Shown here one piece after another: positions 29,476-37,045 of a stretch of 64,000 nt of DNA. Under the pieces are notes generated by a model that was not told where the DNA came from, made no database searches, and saw nothing but the letters and a program-made list of their open reading frames with translations. Both the position numbers and the translations under genes were made by a program. The stretch is from Mycobacterium xenopi (GTDB lineage: Bacteria > Actinomycetota > Actinomycetes > Mycobacteriales > Mycobacteriaceae), in NCBI RefSeq assembly GCF_009936235.1, contig NZ_AP022314.1, forward strand, positions 1-64,000, in the 5' to 3' direction. Numbering within the stretch: position 1 is the first letter of the stretch; every line of letters begins with the position of its first letter.

Positions 29476-29558
29476 GGGCGAGTGGCGGAACGGCAGACGC
29501 GCTGGCTTCAGGTGCCAGTGTCCTTCGGGACGTGGGGGTTCAAATCCCCCTTCGCCCA
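29476..29558 (+). tRNA. leuT: tRNA-Leu (anticodon CAG)
   Basis: 83-base class II tRNA with a long variable arm (TGTCCTTCGGGACG). Acceptor GGGCGAG pairs with TTCGCCC, anticodon stem CTGGC/GCCAG encloses TTCAGGT (CAG), T arm GGGGGTTCAAATCCCCC. Discriminator A at 29558; full CCA not encoded. Position next to fhaA corresponds to leuT of M. tuberculosis. A possible -10 (TAGAGT at about 29448) lies upstream. Confidence 0.95.
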
Positions 29559-29577
29559 CCGTTTTGACGTTTGCCAT

Positions 29578-29919
29578 TTAGCTTGTCGATAGGTGGCGCG
29601 CCCATTGTCTGATCTCGGGCGTGACCGGATCGGTGATGTCGCTGAGTTCCGGATGTTTGGCGAGGACGCCAGCGACCATCGGACACACCGCGACGATGCG
29701 TTTGCCGTCCCGGCGGGTCGCCTCCAGCGCCTGCTCCACCAGGATGGTGCCTAGGCCACGGCCGCCGAAGTTGTCGTCAATTTCGGTGTGGTAGAAGACG
29801 CGCTGATCATCGCGGTCGGCGACGGCGGCGTGGCCGACCGTCTTACCCTCAACGGCGATGGTGTACTTGCCCTGCTCGGCAACGACCGCGGTTTGCGCAC
29901 CGGTCTTATCGGTCGTCAT
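29578..29919 (-). CDS. GNAT-family N-acetyltransferase (YjdJ type)
   Basis: 113 residues of the short GCN5-related acetyltransferase group. Visible: ADRDDQRVFYHTEI strand, acetyl-CoA loop FGGRGLGTILVEQAL and the RIVAVCPMVAGVLAKHPEL segment typical of YjdJ-like proteins. The ATG at 29919 (MTTDKTGAQTAVV) fits the family start better than the upstream in-frame ATG at 30000. Substrate unknown. It lies between leuT and whiB5 on the minus strand; in M. tuberculosis this place is taken by Rv0021c, an unrelated oxygenase. Confidence 0.82.
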   Translation of the reverse strand: MTTDKTGAQTAVVAEQGKYTIAVEGKTVGHAAVADRDDQRVFYHTEIDDNFGGRGLGTILVEQALEATRRDGKRIVAVCPMVAGVLAKHPELSDITDPVTPEIRQWARHLSTS

Positions 29920-30081
29920 TGGCGGATCCCTTCTTCCGGCGGCGGGCACGGCAGGAGAAGCCGGACCAGCAACGGCTGGTAACCGGTCCCGGCGCGTCAC
30001 GCGCTGTCAGTGAGGAGTACAGCCCAACTGTAGAGGCCGCCCGGCCGGCATCCTCCGCTGCCGGCAAGGGACCTTCCGCGG

Positions 30082-30498
30082 TTATGCTGCCGACCGGGGT
30101 CCCACCCGGGCCGCAGATAGGTGAAACACGGTGGCGGGCACCGGAACAGCGTTGTGCTGGCGGCGGGCGAGCAGCGCGGCATTTTCCGGCAGCTGGCGGG
30201 AGTTGATCTCACCGGCAGCGATGCGACGCAGAATGTCGTGGGCGCGAGCAAGCTGCTCGCGCTTGCGGTACTGTCCGCCGGGAAGTTTCACCCCCGCCCA
30301 CACGCCATACTCCTCACGGTGCTCGACCGCGTATCGCGCGCAGACACGCTGCTGCGCCAGCGGGCACCGGCGCAAGCACAGCAGTCGTGCCTCAGTGGAG
30401 GACTGCTCATAGGCGCGTGCCTTGGCGGCGCCGTCGCCACTGTCGTCATCGTTGTAGCCAAACCACAGATCTGGATTTGTGGAGCAGGGGTACCCCAT
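30082..30498 (-). CDS. whiB5: WhiB-family iron-sulfur transcriptional regulator
   Basis: 138 residues, best matching WhiB5 (Rv0022c, 139 residues). Four cluster-ligand cysteines at residues 5, 41, 45 and 53; the CLRRC spacing (three rather than two intervening residues) is a peculiarity also remembered for M. tuberculosis WhiB5. The turn motif GVWAG and the basic stretch LPGGQYRKREQLARAHD follow. The ATG at 30498 is preferred because AAGGAG sits 6-7 bases upstream. WhiB5 in M. tuberculosis has been linked to regulation of type VII secretion genes, which fits the ESX-2 locus downstream here. Divergent from the Rv0023 homologue. Confidence 0.9.
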   Translation of the reverse strand: MGYPCSTNPDLWFGYNDDDSGDGAAKARAYEQSSTEARLLCLRRCPLAQQRVCARYAVEHREEYGVWAGVKLPGGQYRKREQLARAHDILRRIAAGEINSRQLPENAALLARRQHNAVPVPATVFHLSAARVGPRSAA

Positions 30499-30639
30499 GT
30501 GCGTCTCCTTGTCGAGCAAAACGTAGATGAAAGCGTATATACCTACGAGCCACTACGCAACCTACTCGGTGAGACAAACATATATCCAACTGTAGATGCT
30601 TTTGGGTATGTAATATTCGGATATGGCCGGAGCTCTACC
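30499..30639. promoter_or_regulatory. AT-rich divergent promoter region of whiB5 and the XRE regulator
   Basis: Much richer in A+T than its surroundings. It holds the perfect palindrome GTATATAC at 30535-30542, a second ATATAT core near 30580, and a heptamer GTAGATG repeated at 30523-30529 and 30592-30598, each followed five to seven bases later by GTAT. These are candidate operators for WhiB5 and/or the adjacent XRE protein. No standard promoter hexamers stand out beyond several TAT-rich -10 candidates. Confidence 0.5.
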
Positions 30640-31425
30640 GTGAGTCGCGAATCGGCGGGCGCGACCATCCGGGCGCTGCGGGAGTCGCGCGACTGGTCAT
30701 TGGCGGATTTCGCGGCCGCGACGGGCGTCAGCATCATGGGCCTGAGCTATCTGGAGCGCGGTGCCCGCAAGCCGCACAAGAGCACGGTGCAAAAGGTCGA
30801 AAATGCCCTTGGCCTGCCACCCGGCACGTATGCGCGGCTCGTGGTGGCGGCCGATCCCGAGGCCGAGCTGGCCCGGCTGACCGCAGCTGAACAACCACCG
30901 GCGGTGCCCGCACGGCAGGCTGCGGCGATCGTCGTCGAGCGGCACGACAGCACCGAAGTGCTCGAAGGGCACGCCGAAGCACAACTGGAGACACTGAGCT
31001 GGCTGATCGACAGACTGCCCACGAAGACATCAGACGAATATGAGACGTATATTCTTTCTGTGATCGAACTGTGCGTGAAGTTCGAAATGCTGGCGGCCAG
31101 GTCCTGGCGGGCGGCGGTGCATGCTGGCGCAGACTCGGCCGCCCGGCTGATGGACCATCTGCAGGCCCTTGAGGCCACGCGTAGCTCGTTGCTGAAACGG
31201 ATACCGGAGAGTTTGAGCGCTCGATTCGACCGAGCGTGCGCGCGGTCGGTCCTGCCCGAAGCGGTGATCGCCGCGCTGGTCGGCGTTAGCTGCGATGAGA
31301 TGTGGGAGATCCGCAATCAGGGGGTCATTCCGCCCGGTGCACTCCCCCGCATTCGGGCCTTCGCCGACGCAGTGAACGGGGGCGATGGTGAGTCCGACCC
31401 GGTCGAGAGGCAAGCCGATGAGTAG
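30640..31425 (+). CDS. XRE-family transcriptional regulator (Rv0023-like)
   Basis: 261 residues from the GTG at 30640 (MSRESAGATIRALRES). A helix-turn-helix of the XRE/Cro type occupies residues 5-60 (LADFAAATGVSIMGLSYLERGARKPHKST), followed by an all-helical C-terminal region of unknown ligand. Close to Rv0023 (256 residues), which in M. tuberculosis has been studied as a DNA-binding regulator next to whiB5. The start is set by the family; the open frame runs upstream antisense to whiB5. Its last 8 bases overlap the next gene, so it is probably the first gene of an operon running towards ESX-2. Confidence 0.88.
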   Translation: MSRESAGATIRALRESRDWSLADFAAATGVSIMGLSYLERGARKPHKSTVQKVENALGLPPGTYARLVVAADPEAELARLTAAEQPPAVPARQAAAIVVERHDSTEVLEGHAEAQLETLSWLIDRLPTKTSDEYETYILSVIELCVKFEMLAARSWRAAVHAGADSAARLMDHLQALEATRSSLLKRIPESLSARFDRACARSVLPEAVIAALVGVSCDEMWEIRNQGVIPPGALPRIRAFADAVNGGDGESDPVERQADE

Positions 31426-32251
31426 TAGCGAACTAGAGGTGCTTGGCCGCGCCCATCAACTGTTCAGTGGCGCTGCTCGGCTCGCCACACCGCAGACAGC
31501 CGCAGCCCACCGCGAGCTGTCGCTGCCCGTCACGGCGCTGAACATCGGTGAGTTCCCCGACCGCTACCGGCTCGCGGCGCGCACCAGCCAAGCGGCATTG
31601 CGCTCGGCCGCCCAGACAGACGCCGCGATCGCCGAGGTCATCGCCGCCGCCCACCATGATCACGCCCAGGCCCGCGAGCAGACCAAGAGAATCGTCGACG
31701 AAGCACGCGCGGACGCCGGCGCGTCACCGCTTGCACCCATGGCCCAGCGGGAGGCGCTGCGCCGCCGCGTGGCCCGCCTGCGTGCGCAACGCGCGCATGT
31801 CATGTCGGCACGCTGGCAGGCGCAGCGCCGCGCGGCGGCGTTGCGTGTCCTGCGGTATCTGGCACTGCGCTGGCGTGCATCCGCGACGAATGGACTTCGG
31901 CTGCCGCCCCCAAGTAGCCGCGCCGGAATCGCGGTGCGGGCGGCCCTGTCCCGCCTGGGCCGCCCTTATGTGTGGGGCGCGACCGGTCCCGACCAATTCG
32001 ATTGTTCGGGGCTGGTGCAGTGGGCCTATGCGCAGGCGGGGATACACCTGGACCGCACGACTTATCAACAGATTCACGACGGCATTCCGGTCCCGCGCTC
32101 GCAGGTGCGACCGGGGGATCTCGTGTTCCCGCATGCCGGGCACGTCCAGATGGCGATCGGCAACAATCTGGTTGTCGAAGCGCCCCACGTCGGCGCCACG
32201 GTTCGGATTAGCCCGTTGGGCGCAGGTGTTGCGATCCGGCGCCCGTTGTAG
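31418..32251 (+). CDS. NlpC/P60 peptidase with ESX-2-cluster N-terminal module (Rv0024-like)
   Basis: 277 residues. C-terminal NlpC/P60 domain (about 168-277) with catalytic Cys196 in FDCSGLVQWAY, His242 in HAGHVQMAIG and a further His in VEAPHVG; such enzymes cleave D-Glu-mDAP bonds in peptidoglycan stems. The N-terminal ~160 residues are helical, with LGRAHQLFSG and later QREALRRRVARLRAQR; the same pattern recurs in the SLT protein at 37042. No signal peptide or membrane helix is visible, so export, if it occurs, needs another route such as ESX. Starts at ATG 31418, overlapping the regulator gene by 8 bases. Confidence 0.85.
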   Translation: MSSSELEVLGRAHQLFSGAARLATPQTAAAHRELSLPVTALNIGEFPDRYRLAARTSQAALRSAAQTDAAIAEVIAAAHHDHAQAREQTKRIVDEARADAGASPLAPMAQREALRRRVARLRAQRAHVMSARWQAQRRAAALRVLRYLALRWRASATNGLRLPPPSSRAGIAVRAALSRLGRPYVWGATGPDQFDCSGLVQWAYAQAGIHLDRTTYQQIHDGIPVPRSQVRPGDLVFPHAGHVQMAIGNNLVVEAPHVGATVRISPLGAGVAIRRPL

Positions 32252-32307
32252 TGGCGGGCTGGCACGAAGGCCGATGAAGACCGCGTAAAGATGGGAAGAT
32301 TCAGCTC

Positions 32308-32670
32308 ATGGCAGAACAAGCCGGGTGGTCGGTGACAGCGATCCAAGCCAGGCAAGCGGCTTTGGCGCGACGGTACTCCGCGGTGAACGACGCCGACCGG
32401 GTCTTGGTGGACGCGCTGGTCAGTGCGCACGCCGCAACGGTGGAAAGCGCAGCCCGGCTCGACGCGATTGCGGCTGAGATCGACCACGCCGTGCAAAACC
32501 AGGCCGCGCTTGCCCTGGACACGCCCGTCGGCGCCCGGGAATTCCAGAAATTCCTGCTCACCAAGCAGCGCGAAATTCTCGCCGTGGTTGCTCACGCCCA
32601 CGAACTCGACGCCGCGAAAAAGGCTGCCTTAAAAGCATTGCCAACACACTATGCGGTCAGCGCGAGCTAG
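32308..32670 (+). CDS. DUF4226 protein (Rv0025-like)
   Basis: 120 residues, all helical: a first helix with DADRVLVDALVSAHAATVESAARLD and a second after the motif DTPVGAREFQKFLLTKQREI. This resembles DUF4226, present in Rv0025. The arrangement of a helix, a spacer, TPxGxRE and a basic helix also occurs in the N-terminal parts of the neighbouring hydrolases. Function unknown. Same strand and spacing as the rest of the cluster. Confidence 0.75.
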   Translation: MAEQAGWSVTAIQARQAALARRYSAVNDADRVLVDALVSAHAATVESAARLDAIAAEIDHAVQNQAALALDTPVGAREFQKFLLTKQREILAVVAHAHELDAAKKAALKALPTHYAVSAS

Positions 32671-32699
32671 CCCCATTCGGCGGCTCGCGCATTTGCTCA

Positions 32700-34040
32700 A
32701 TGGCAAGCCGAAGTGAATTGCCGCTACGGATTCCCCTGGGTACTGTCGCCGCCATGCAGGGGCCCCCGCAGCGTTCGCAGCTCGGTGTTTCGGCGATGCC
32801 GCCGACTGCGGTGTCGGTGCCCCCCGATCGGCAGCGCGGCGCAGCAGCCGACGCCATTAGGGACGCCGAAGTCGCTTTGGCGCAACAAAATTCGGCGACC
32901 GCTCAATTAGATCTGCAAGTGGTCTCGGCAATCTTGAATGCCCACCAAAAGACGCTCGAAGGCACTGATGCGCTGGCCGCACTGCAGCGCGACGTCGAGG
33001 CTGCGGTGCGTAGCCGGACCGATCTCGACACCCCAGCGGGAGCGCGTGATTTTCAGCGCTTCCTGACAAGCAAGCTCCGCGAAATCCGCGCCGTGGTCAC
33101 AGGCACAGGCCTCGACGACACCTCGAAGTCGGCGCTGATGGCTGCATGGACGTCCCTCTACCACGTGTCCACGGCCGATCAGCGCAGTGCTGGCGAGGGA
33201 CAGCAGCCGACGCGCAGCACCCCGGCGAATGTCAGGCCGCAAACCACCAGCTATCCAGCGGGCTCGGACGGCGGAGCCGACCCGTACCTCGATGCGTTGC
33301 TAACAGACGATCCTGGATTGTTTCCGGAAGACCTCACGGCACCGGCCCCGCAGGCGCCAGCGCCCATCGCGCCGCAGATGCCCAGCTTCCCCGCGCTTGG
33401 CGGGATGCCAGGTGGAGGAATGCTGCCGACAGGCCTGCCCGGCCTCGGTATGCCCAGCGGGGTTCCGCTGGGCGGGCTCCTGCCCGACACCGCCACCCAA
33501 CGGTCACCCGGCGATCTTGGAGAGGCGCTGCTTGCACCCGACGACGCGACGCCGAAACAGCAGCCACCGCCTGAGGACGTGGACGATACGAGCGACGGCA
33601 AAGCGGCTGACCCAGCGTCGGCCTCCGACCAGCCGGCCACCGGCCCGACGACGGTGACGCTGCCCACCGGCGAGACGGTCACAGCTGCCAGCCCCCAGCT
33701 CGCCGCGGTGATCGGAGCTGCTGTTGCCGGCACACCCATCGCCGATGCATTTCGCCAACAGGGGCTCACCATTCCCCCACCCGGCACCGCCATCAGCGAA
33801 CCGGTTGATCCGTCCCGGGTGATGCCCGGGGATATCGGGATGTTTACCGATCGGCACGCGCTTGCGCTGGGCAACAGCAAAGCCCTACTCAACGGGCAGA
33901 TTCAGCACATTTCCACCGTGAAGGGGCCAAGCTTTCTAGGCTGGGAGCACCCGCCAGTGCCGTCGACGGCAAACACACCGACCAAGACCGAAACACCGGC
34001 GCCCACCCGGCCGGCGGCCACGACCGGTACGTCACCGTGA
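32700..34040 (+). CDS. DUF4226 protein with proline-rich linker and NlpC/P60-like tail (Rv0026-like)
   Basis: 446 residues by the ATG at 32700; an alternative ATG at 32754 (MQGPPQRSQLGVS) is also possible, and neither has a clear ribosome-binding site. Residues about 50-155 form the DUF4226-like helical module (DTPAGARDFQRFLTSKLREI). A Pro/Gly/Ala-rich linker follows (about 160-310). The C-terminal part (about 315-420) contains VMPGDIGMFTDRHALALGNSKALL, which lines up with the VRPGDLVFPHAGHVQMAIGNN region of the neighbouring NlpC/P60 enzyme but lacks an upstream DCSG nucleophile. Corresponds to Rv0026 (448 residues). Likely non-catalytic; role unknown. Confidence 0.75.
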   Translation: MASRSELPLRIPLGTVAAMQGPPQRSQLGVSAMPPTAVSVPPDRQRGAAADAIRDAEVALAQQNSATAQLDLQVVSAILNAHQKTLEGTDALAALQRDVEAAVRSRTDLDTPAGARDFQRFLTSKLREIRAVVTGTGLDDTSKSALMAAWTSLYHVSTADQRSAGEGQQPTRSTPANVRPQTTSYPAGSDGGADPYLDALLTDDPGLFPEDLTAPAPQAPAPIAPQMPSFPALGGMPGGGMLPTGLPGLGMPSGVPLGGLLPDTATQRSPGDLGEALLAPDDATPKQQPPPEDVDDTSDGKAADPASASDQPATGPTTVTLPTGETVTAASPQLAAVIGAAVAGTPIADAFRQQGLTIPPPGTAISEPVDPSRVMPGDIGMFTDRHALALGNSKALLNGQIQHISTVKGPSFLGWEHPPVPSTANTPTKTETPAPTRPAATTGTSP

Positions 34041-34115
34041 CAGCCGGAGAGGACCGGCAAAGCGCAGGACGAGCGCGCTGACGAGGGTCGTCGGCGCTTC
34101 AAGAGGAGACAGCGG

Positions 34116-34433
34116 ATGGCAGATCAAATCCATGTAGTGCCGGAGAGCTTACGCACGGCGGCCCAGCACCATGAGCAAGTGTCCGAGTACTTACGCACCA
34201 TCCCCTCGGCGCACGGAGCGATCCAAGAAAGCCTGGACTCGCTGGGCCCGGTTTTCAGCGAGCTGCGCGAGGCCGGGCGTGAACTGCTCGAGCACCGCCG
34301 GCGCTGCTACGAACAGCAAGCCGACGACCACGCCGAGATGGCGCGGCAGTTGAAGATGTCGGCGGACATGTGGGAGCAGCACGAGGAACAAGCCGCGGGC
34401 AAACTGGGCGGCATCGTCGACGACGGTCGATGA
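34116..34433 (+). CDS. EspC-like/DUF2580 small helical protein (Rv0027-like)
   Basis: 105 residues (MADQIHVVPESLRTAAQHHEQ...), starting after a strong AGAGGAG ribosome-binding site. The helical-hairpin pattern, N-terminal I-x-V-x-P-E-x-L and length are those of DUF2580, the EspC-like ESX-associated family. Counterpart of Rv0027 (105 residues). Its stop overlaps the next start (ATGA). Probably acts as a secretion partner for another protein of the cluster; which one is unknown. Confidence 0.75.
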   Translation: MADQIHVVPESLRTAAQHHEQVSEYLRTIPSAHGAIQESLDSLGPVFSELREAGRELLEHRRRCYEQQADDHAEMARQLKMSADMWEQHEEQAAGKLGGIVDDGR

Positions 34434-34741
34434 CACACGCCAACCCGGCCTTCGACACCGTCCACCCGAGCGGCCACATCCTCTTCCGGTCCTGCCGGGG
34501 CGGATACGCCCATAGCGTGGTGTTGAGTGAAGCGGCGATGGACACCGACGCGCAGACCCTCGCACAAGGGATCTTGCTGACCGCCGACGTGTCCTATCTC
34601 AAGGCGCTGATGGAAGTTCGCGGCGAAATCGTGGCGGCCGGTCACACCCCATCAGCGGAGGTACCCACCGCACATGACCTTGACGTCGCGATCGAGAAGT
34701 TGCTGGCACACGAGTTGCACCCACGACGCGACGCCACGTAG
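34430..34741 (+). CDS. DUF2694 protein (Rv0028-like)
   Basis: 103 residues. The core GHILFRSCRGGYAHSVVLSEAAM followed by a helix LAQGILLTADVSYLKALMEVR matches the DUF2694 type found in M. tuberculosis Rv0028 and in other ESX-associated clusters. Translationally coupled to the upstream gene through ATGA. Function unknown; no signal peptide. Confidence 0.75.
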   Translation: MTHANPAFDTVHPSGHILFRSCRGGYAHSVVLSEAAMDTDAQTLAQGILLTADVSYLKALMEVRGEIVAAGHTPSAEVPTAHDLDVAIEKLLAHELHPRRDAT

Positions 34742-34753
34742 ACCCGCTACGGC

Positions 34754-34897
34754 TCAGCGCAGCCAGGTCGTGACGGCATCGGGATCGGGCGCGATATCGG
34801 CTGGAGGCTCGATGGGATTGGCGCCGAACAACTCTCGCGCGCGCGCCAGCAGAATCCGCACCTCGTCTAGTTGCTGTTGCAGCGCCGAACCGGTCAC
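34754..34897 (-). CDS. Possible 47-residue protein antisense to the cluster
   Basis: A GTG-initiated ORF of 48 codons reading VTGSALQQQLDEVRILLARA then RELFGANPIEPPADIAPDP and ending TTWLR. GAGG lies just upstream of the GTG. The segment LLARARELFGANP resembles the first 20 residues of the NlpC/P60 (LGRAHQLFSG) and SLT (LLGRGHELYG) proteins, so it may be a free-standing or truncated copy of that N-terminal module. It fills the otherwise empty 34742-35013 gap. Whether it is expressed is unknown. Confidence 0.4.
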   Translation of the reverse strand: MTGSALQQQLDEVRILLARARELFGANPIEPPADIAPDPDAVTTWLR

Positions 34898-35013
34898 GCC
34901 CTCACGCTAGTGTGCCGACGGCGTCCCCACAATTCACCCGGCCCGGTAACAGCCAGTACCGGCGCAATCAGGCAGTGAACTGACCAATCACCGGAGAACG
35001 GTACGCTGGGCCA

Positions 35014-36606
35014 GTGGCGATCTTCGGGCGAAAGACGGCGCGCCAGCGCCTCCGGAGAGCGACCCAGGAATCCCTCGCGATTCCGGCCTTCAGCTCCCCG
35101 GTTGACTGCGCTCCGTGGGTGATCGGCGGACTCTGGCCCGCGGAACTGTCGACGGTCAACGCTGAAACCGCAACCGTCGCAGAGTATCTCAAAGCTGACC
35201 TGGAGCGCATCGTCAAGTCAGCCAACGAAGAGCTGAAGCGCATCAGGCAGGCGGGGATGGCCGACCCAGCCCGCTACGCCGAGGAGGCCCGAGTTATCAA
35301 CGCTGCCCGCGACTTTGCGGTCCGGCGAGTCGAGTCGACGGTGCGTCATCTGCGTGGCCCGCATCAAAGCCGCCGTATTCAGTATCCTCGCCGCAACGCT
35401 GGCGGGCTCGGTCAAATCACTGGAACGGCGCCGCGGTTCAAGGTCACGACGGTGCCTCCCACGGTCGAGCCGCCCGCCGAGGTTCCCGTCGAGGACCGTC
35501 GGCCGCACGTCACCGACAATCGCCGCGAGTCGCCTCCAATGGACAAGGATCAGGCGGTGGCCGAACCGATTTCGACCGGCCGGCATGCCGCGCCGGAGCC
35601 GGAATCCGAAGAGACCGCAGCGGATACGCTGACGTTGTCGCCCCCATCCGATGCGGCTGACACCGACGTGACCGATGTTCTCGAGACCCCAGCCCCGCAG
35701 CCGCCGCCGCTCGAGACCGAAGGCGGTGAACCTTCAACCGTTGCGCCTCAACCCGCCGAGGACTCGACGGAACTTGCCCCAACCGAGGCGGATGATCTCG
35801 CGCCCGCCGACGGTACCGCGGTGGTCGCGGCCGGGCAGGGCGATGCCGCGCACGACACCGACGTCCTCGGGACCCGGGCCGCTGACGACACCGATGTGTT
35901 GGAGCAGCCGACCCCCGCCGAGGTTGGCGCCGCAAGCCACGAGCGAACGGGCCCGGCTCAAGGGGAAACCGATCACGAACGCCTACGACGTTTGCTGCAG
36001 TTCGTCGCCCGTCAAGAACCCGGATTACGGTGGGCTGTCGGGCTTCGCGAGGACGGGACAACCGTCGTGGTCACCGATTTGGCGTACGGCTGGGTACCTT
36101 CGGGAATTACCTTGCCAGCAGGGGTGCGGCTGCTGGAACCGCAACGGCGCACCGGCAATGCCGCGGCGATGCTCGGTCCCACCGCCCTATCGGTCACCTA
36201 CTCTCCTGGAGACCCTTTGGGCTGGGCCACCGATTTTGGGCCGACGGAGTCCTCGGTGCAACCCCGCGAGCTACCGGAAGTCGAAGATCTGGGCTGGTTG
36301 CTGAGCGAGGCCACCCATTGGCGTGACGGGCTGCCGCGGATGGTGCACACGCTGGCGAAAGCCGGCGCGGCGGGAACGGGGGTTGTCGACGCCGAACTCG
36401 ATGTGCTTCGGGTCCACCTCGATACCGCCCGATACCAGTTGCTGGCGGAGTACCCAGACGTCGATCCTCGGCTGCTGCTGAACTGCCTGCTATTGGCGGC
36501 CACGGAGGGCATCGCCACCGGGGACCGAACCTCGGCGAACTATCACTTCGCCTGGTTCCAGGTGCTGAGCGCCCCACCGGCGAGCAGGTTCAGCGCCAAA
36601 TCCTGA
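35014..36606 (+). CDS. Rv0029-like protein with acidic linker (DUF5632/DUF5631 type)
   Basis: 530 residues from GTG 35014 (MAIFGRKTARQRLRRA). Residues 1-115 are helical; a long acidic Pro/Ala/Thr linker spans about 150-325 and contains a repeated (D/T)DTDV(L/T) unit; the C-terminal part has two conserved blocks, RLRRLLQFVARQEPGLRW to the GDPLGWATD segment and LPEVEDLGWLLSEATHWRDGL to FAWFQVLSAP, which I associate with the mycobacterial DUF5632 and DUF5631 domains of Rv0029 and Rv3899c. Rv0029 is shorter (365 residues), the linker being the difference. Role unknown; context suggests ESX-2. Confidence 0.75.
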   Translation: MAIFGRKTARQRLRRATQESLAIPAFSSPVDCAPWVIGGLWPAELSTVNAETATVAEYLKADLERIVKSANEELKRIRQAGMADPARYAEEARVINAARDFAVRRVESTVRHLRGPHQSRRIQYPRRNAGGLGQITGTAPRFKVTTVPPTVEPPAEVPVEDRRPHVTDNRRESPPMDKDQAVAEPISTGRHAAPEPESEETAADTLTLSPPSDAADTDVTDVLETPAPQPPPLETEGGEPSTVAPQPAEDSTELAPTEADDLAPADGTAVVAAGQGDAAHDTDVLGTRAADDTDVLEQPTPAEVGAASHERTGPAQGETDHERLRRLLQFVARQEPGLRWAVGLREDGTTVVVTDLAYGWVPSGITLPAGVRLLEPQRRTGNAAAMLGPTALSVTYSPGDPLGWATDFGPTESSVQPRELPEVEDLGWLLSEATHWRDGLPRMVHTLAKAGAAGTGVVDAELDVLRVHLDTARYQLLAEYPDVDPRLLLNCLLLAATEGIATGDRTSANYHFAWFQVLSAPPASRFSAKS

Positions 36607-36727
36607 CCGGGTCACCGTCGGGACCCGACGACCTGCTCAGTTGCGGCCCGGTGTAGTGTCCCACGACCGGAGCGCGACGAGAGGGCATGAATTGACGCTG
36701 GTCGCCGGCGGTCGAGATACTGGCACG

Positions 36728-37045
36728 GTGACGGGGCCGGGCAGTCGGGCGAAGTTGAGCGACAAAGATCTCGTCGAGGCGGTGCTGCGTGAGTTGAGCG
36801 AGGCCGCCGACAAGTGGGAGCAACTCGTCGCCGAAGCCGAAACCATCACCTACAGCGTGGACTTGGGCGATATTCGTGCCGTCGCCAACTCCGACGGCAG
36901 ATTGGTCGAGCTGACGTTGCACCCGAGTGTGATGACCGGCTACACCCACGGTGAGCTGGCCGACCGGTTGAACACGGCGATCGCGGCGCTGCGCGAGGAA
37001 GCGGAAACCGAAAACGCTGCACGCTACGGGAAAGGCGTCCAGTGA
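36728..37045 (+). CDS. YbaB-like small protein (Rv0030-like)
   Basis: 105 residues from the GTG at 36728 (VTGPGSRAKLSDKDLVEAVL). A long N-terminal helix then a compact sheet (TYSVDLGDIRAVANSDGRLVELTLHPSVM) and a second helix (LADRLNTAIAALREEAETEN) give the YbaB/EbfC pattern also seen in the ESX-1 protein EspL. The start is chosen by match to Rv0030 (109 residues); the open frame runs further upstream without conserved sequence. Overlaps the SLT gene by 4 bases (GTGA), joining the Rv0023-Rv0030-like cluster to the ESX-2 locus in one transcription unit. Confidence 0.75.
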   Translation: MTGPGSRAKLSDKDLVEAVLRELSEAADKWEQLVAEAETITYSVDLGDIRAVANSDGRLVELTLHPSVMTGYTHGELADRLNTAIAALREEAETENAARYGKGVQ

